DNA of 15,815 bases, taken from positions 32,393-48,207 of the forward strand of contig DYCR01000012.1 in assembly GCA_019418025.1 (NCBI GenBank), given 5' to 3'. The DNA comes from Clostridiales bacterium (lineage in GTDB: Bacteria > Bacillota > Clostridia > Oscillospirales > Oscillospiraceae). Under the pieces are notes generated by a model. It searched no databases. It had not been told where the DNA came from and saw nothing but the letters and a program-made list of their open reading frames with translations. Shown piece by piece: positions 14,698 through 15,815 of the stretch. The position numbers and the translations under genes are program-made. Each line of letters begins with the position of its first letter. Positions within the stretch are counted from its first letter, which is position 1.

Positions 14698-15713
14698 AGC
14701 ATATGTGGAACACCCTGCGCCGTTATGCGATGTGGCTTGCGCTGCTGCTTTTGGTGGACGGTTTTTCGGCGCTGCTGCTGTGGATTGCAGATATTTATGC
14801 CTTTGAAAGACTGAGTGGGATGATCGTATTGTTCAGTCTTGTGCTGTTTGTGGGTATCCTTCTGGTTGTTTCGCTTCAGGAACGCAAAAAACAGAAAGCC
14901 TTTTTGGAATATCTGTCTGATCCAAGTCAGGCCCATGAACAACGACTGATGCATTTATTAAGCCACCAGCAGAGGGAGTCTGTTCAGCTGCTTTCCAAGG
15001 TGCTGCGTGGCAGCCTGAGGGGTCTTCAGCACCTCGGAGATGATTTGAAGGATTATGAGGAATACGTGGAGCTGTGGGCACATGAGGCCAAAATGCCGAT
15101 TGCACTGCTGACGATGATTCTGGACAACCGTGGGGACGAGATGACACCTCAGGTGCAGGCCAAGCTTGATTATGTCCGCAATCGTTTGCAGGAGGACGTA
15201 TCCCAAATGCTTTATTATGCACGTCTAAAAAGCGCCACCAAGGACTATCGTTTTGAGGCTGTGGAGCTGAAGGATCTGCTGGAGGAGGTTCTGGAGGACT
15301 ATGCGCCTCTGCTTCAGGAGAAGGGCTTTGCTGTCGATAACCGCCTGACGGTCGAGCAGGTGTATACAGACCGAAGAGGGCTGCAATTTATGCTTGGGCA
15401 GATCATCAGCAATTCTGTCAAATACAGCAAGGATGATCCGGTGCTGCATATATCCGCAGTGGAGCGTCAAAACGAATGGGTCCTGCGGATAGCAGATAAT
15501 GGCACCGGAGTCAAAGCGTATGATCTGCCCTATTTGTTCCAGAAGGGCTTCACAGGGGATACATCCATCTGTCAGAAAAAAGCCACCGGGATGGGGCTGT
15601 ATCTGGTGAAAAAAATGTCAGAGGAGCTGTGCCTAAATGTGACGGCTCAGTCTGAATGGGGGAAGGGGTTTGCGGTATCCATTGGTTTTCCAAAGACCGA
15701 AAAGAACCGTTAG
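14694..15713 (+). CDS. bceS: BceS-like intramembrane-sensing histidine kinase
   Basis: Kinase of 339 residues. Two N-terminal membrane helices (about 11-33 and 41-61) are joined by a loop of only about eight residues, so there is no outside sensor domain. This is the intramembrane-sensing type that takes its signal from the BceAB transporter. The phosphoacceptor box is ELWAHEAKMPIALL with His130, preceded by Trp as in BceS relatives. ATP-binding motifs are intact: Asn240 (N box), DNGTG (268-272) and GMGLYLVKK (299-307). The ATG overlaps the regulator stop (ATGA), so translation is coupled. It is the last gene of the operon and is followed nine bases later by a strong hairpin. Confidence 0.94.
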   Translation: MKHMWNTLRRYAMWLALLLLVDGFSALLLWIADIYAFERLSGMIVLFSLVLFVGILLVVSLQERKKQKAFLEYLSDPSQAHEQRLMHLLSHQQRESVQLLSKVLRGSLRGLQHLGDDLKDYEEYVELWAHEAKMPIALLTMILDNRGDEMTPQVQAKLDYVRNRLQEDVSQMLYYARLKSATKDYRFEAVELKDLLEEVLEDYAPLLQEKGFAVDNRLTVEQVYTDRRGLQFMLGQIISNSVKYSKDDPVLHISAVERQNEWVLRIADNGTGVKAYDLPYLFQKGFTGDTSICQKKATGMGLYLVKKMSEELCLNVTAQSEWGKGFAVSIGFPKTEKNR

Positions 15714-15721
15714 AAAATGTG

Positions 15722-15779
15722 AGATCCGCCGTGTATGGAGCAACATACACGGCGGATCTGTTTGGGCGCTTTAGCCCAA
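15722..15779 (+). terminator. Double hairpin ending the Bce-like operon
   Basis: A perfect 16-bp stem (15722-15737 with 15744-15759, 6-nt loop) is followed by GTTTG and then a second stem, TTGGGC (15762-15767) with GCCCAA (15774-15779). The U-tract is weak for plus-strand termination, so stem strength must do the work. Confidence 0.65.
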
Positions 15780-15783
15780 TAAA

Positions 15784-15804
15784 ACCCCCGGTTTTACCGG
15801 GGGT
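15784..15804 (-). terminator. Terminator of a convergent gene beyond the right edge
   Basis: A perfect 9-bp stem, ACCCCCGGT with ACCGGGGGT, and a 3-nt loop. On the minus strand it is followed by TTTTATT; on the plus strand no U-tract follows. This implies a minus-strand gene ending to the right of the window. Confidence 0.65.
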
Positions 15805-15815
15805 CAATAAAAATA

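Overview
This 15.8-kb window looks like the chromosome of a low-to-mid G+C Firmicute, most likely a gut Clostridia of the Ruminococcaceae/Oscillospiraceae type. The reasons are strong AGGAGG ribosome binding sites, sigma-A promoters with extended -10 motifs, a BceAB-type peptide-resistance module, and WalR/PhoP-type two-component proteins. No phage, plasmid, CRISPR, rRNA or tRNA gene was seen. The genus cannot be fixed from sequence alone.

Left part (1-4228). On the minus strand, an apparent operon runs comEA-like DNA-binding protein > OmpR-type response regulator > sensor kinase, which is cut off by the window start. Back to back with it on the plus strand is an operon of a D,D-carboxypeptidase (S11 family, signal peptide, C-terminal anchor) and a family-4 iron-sulfur uracil-DNA glycosylase joined by a TAATG overlap. 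The two sigma-A promoters lie face to face in a gap of about 120 bp and predict nearly the same start point, so they may exclude each other.

Middle part (4229-8104). A minus-strand Na+/phosphate-type cotransporter with a PhoU-like tail shares a bidirectional terminator with the glycosylase gene. An AT-rich divergent region with short repeats separates it from a plus-strand SGNH/GDSL hydrolase, followed by a stand-alone NuoE-like [2Fe-2S] protein.

Middle-right (8105-11065). A gene-free stretch of 445 bp carries a compact structured element: two 34-nt direct repeats 233 bp apart (each also a hairpin), imperfect 11-bp inverted ends inside them, a strong terminator, and a nested palindrome. It is the least explained part of the window. 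It precedes an 803-residue cytoplasmic protein that resembles carbohydrate-active enzymes built on a helical barrel but that I cannot assign to a family.

Right part (11087-15815). A four-gene operon encodes a BceA-like ATPase, a BceB-like ten-helix permease with a large outside domain, an OmpR-type regulator, and an intramembrane-sensing kinase with a very short loop. All genes overlap or are tightly packed. An inverted repeat just upstream of an extended -10 promoter fits a BceR-type operator, so the module is probably self-regulating: the transporter senses and relieves antimicrobial peptide attack, and the kinase/regulator pair sets transporter level. A perfect 16-bp hairpin follows the operon, and a separate minus-strand terminator marks a convergent gene just beyond the right edge.
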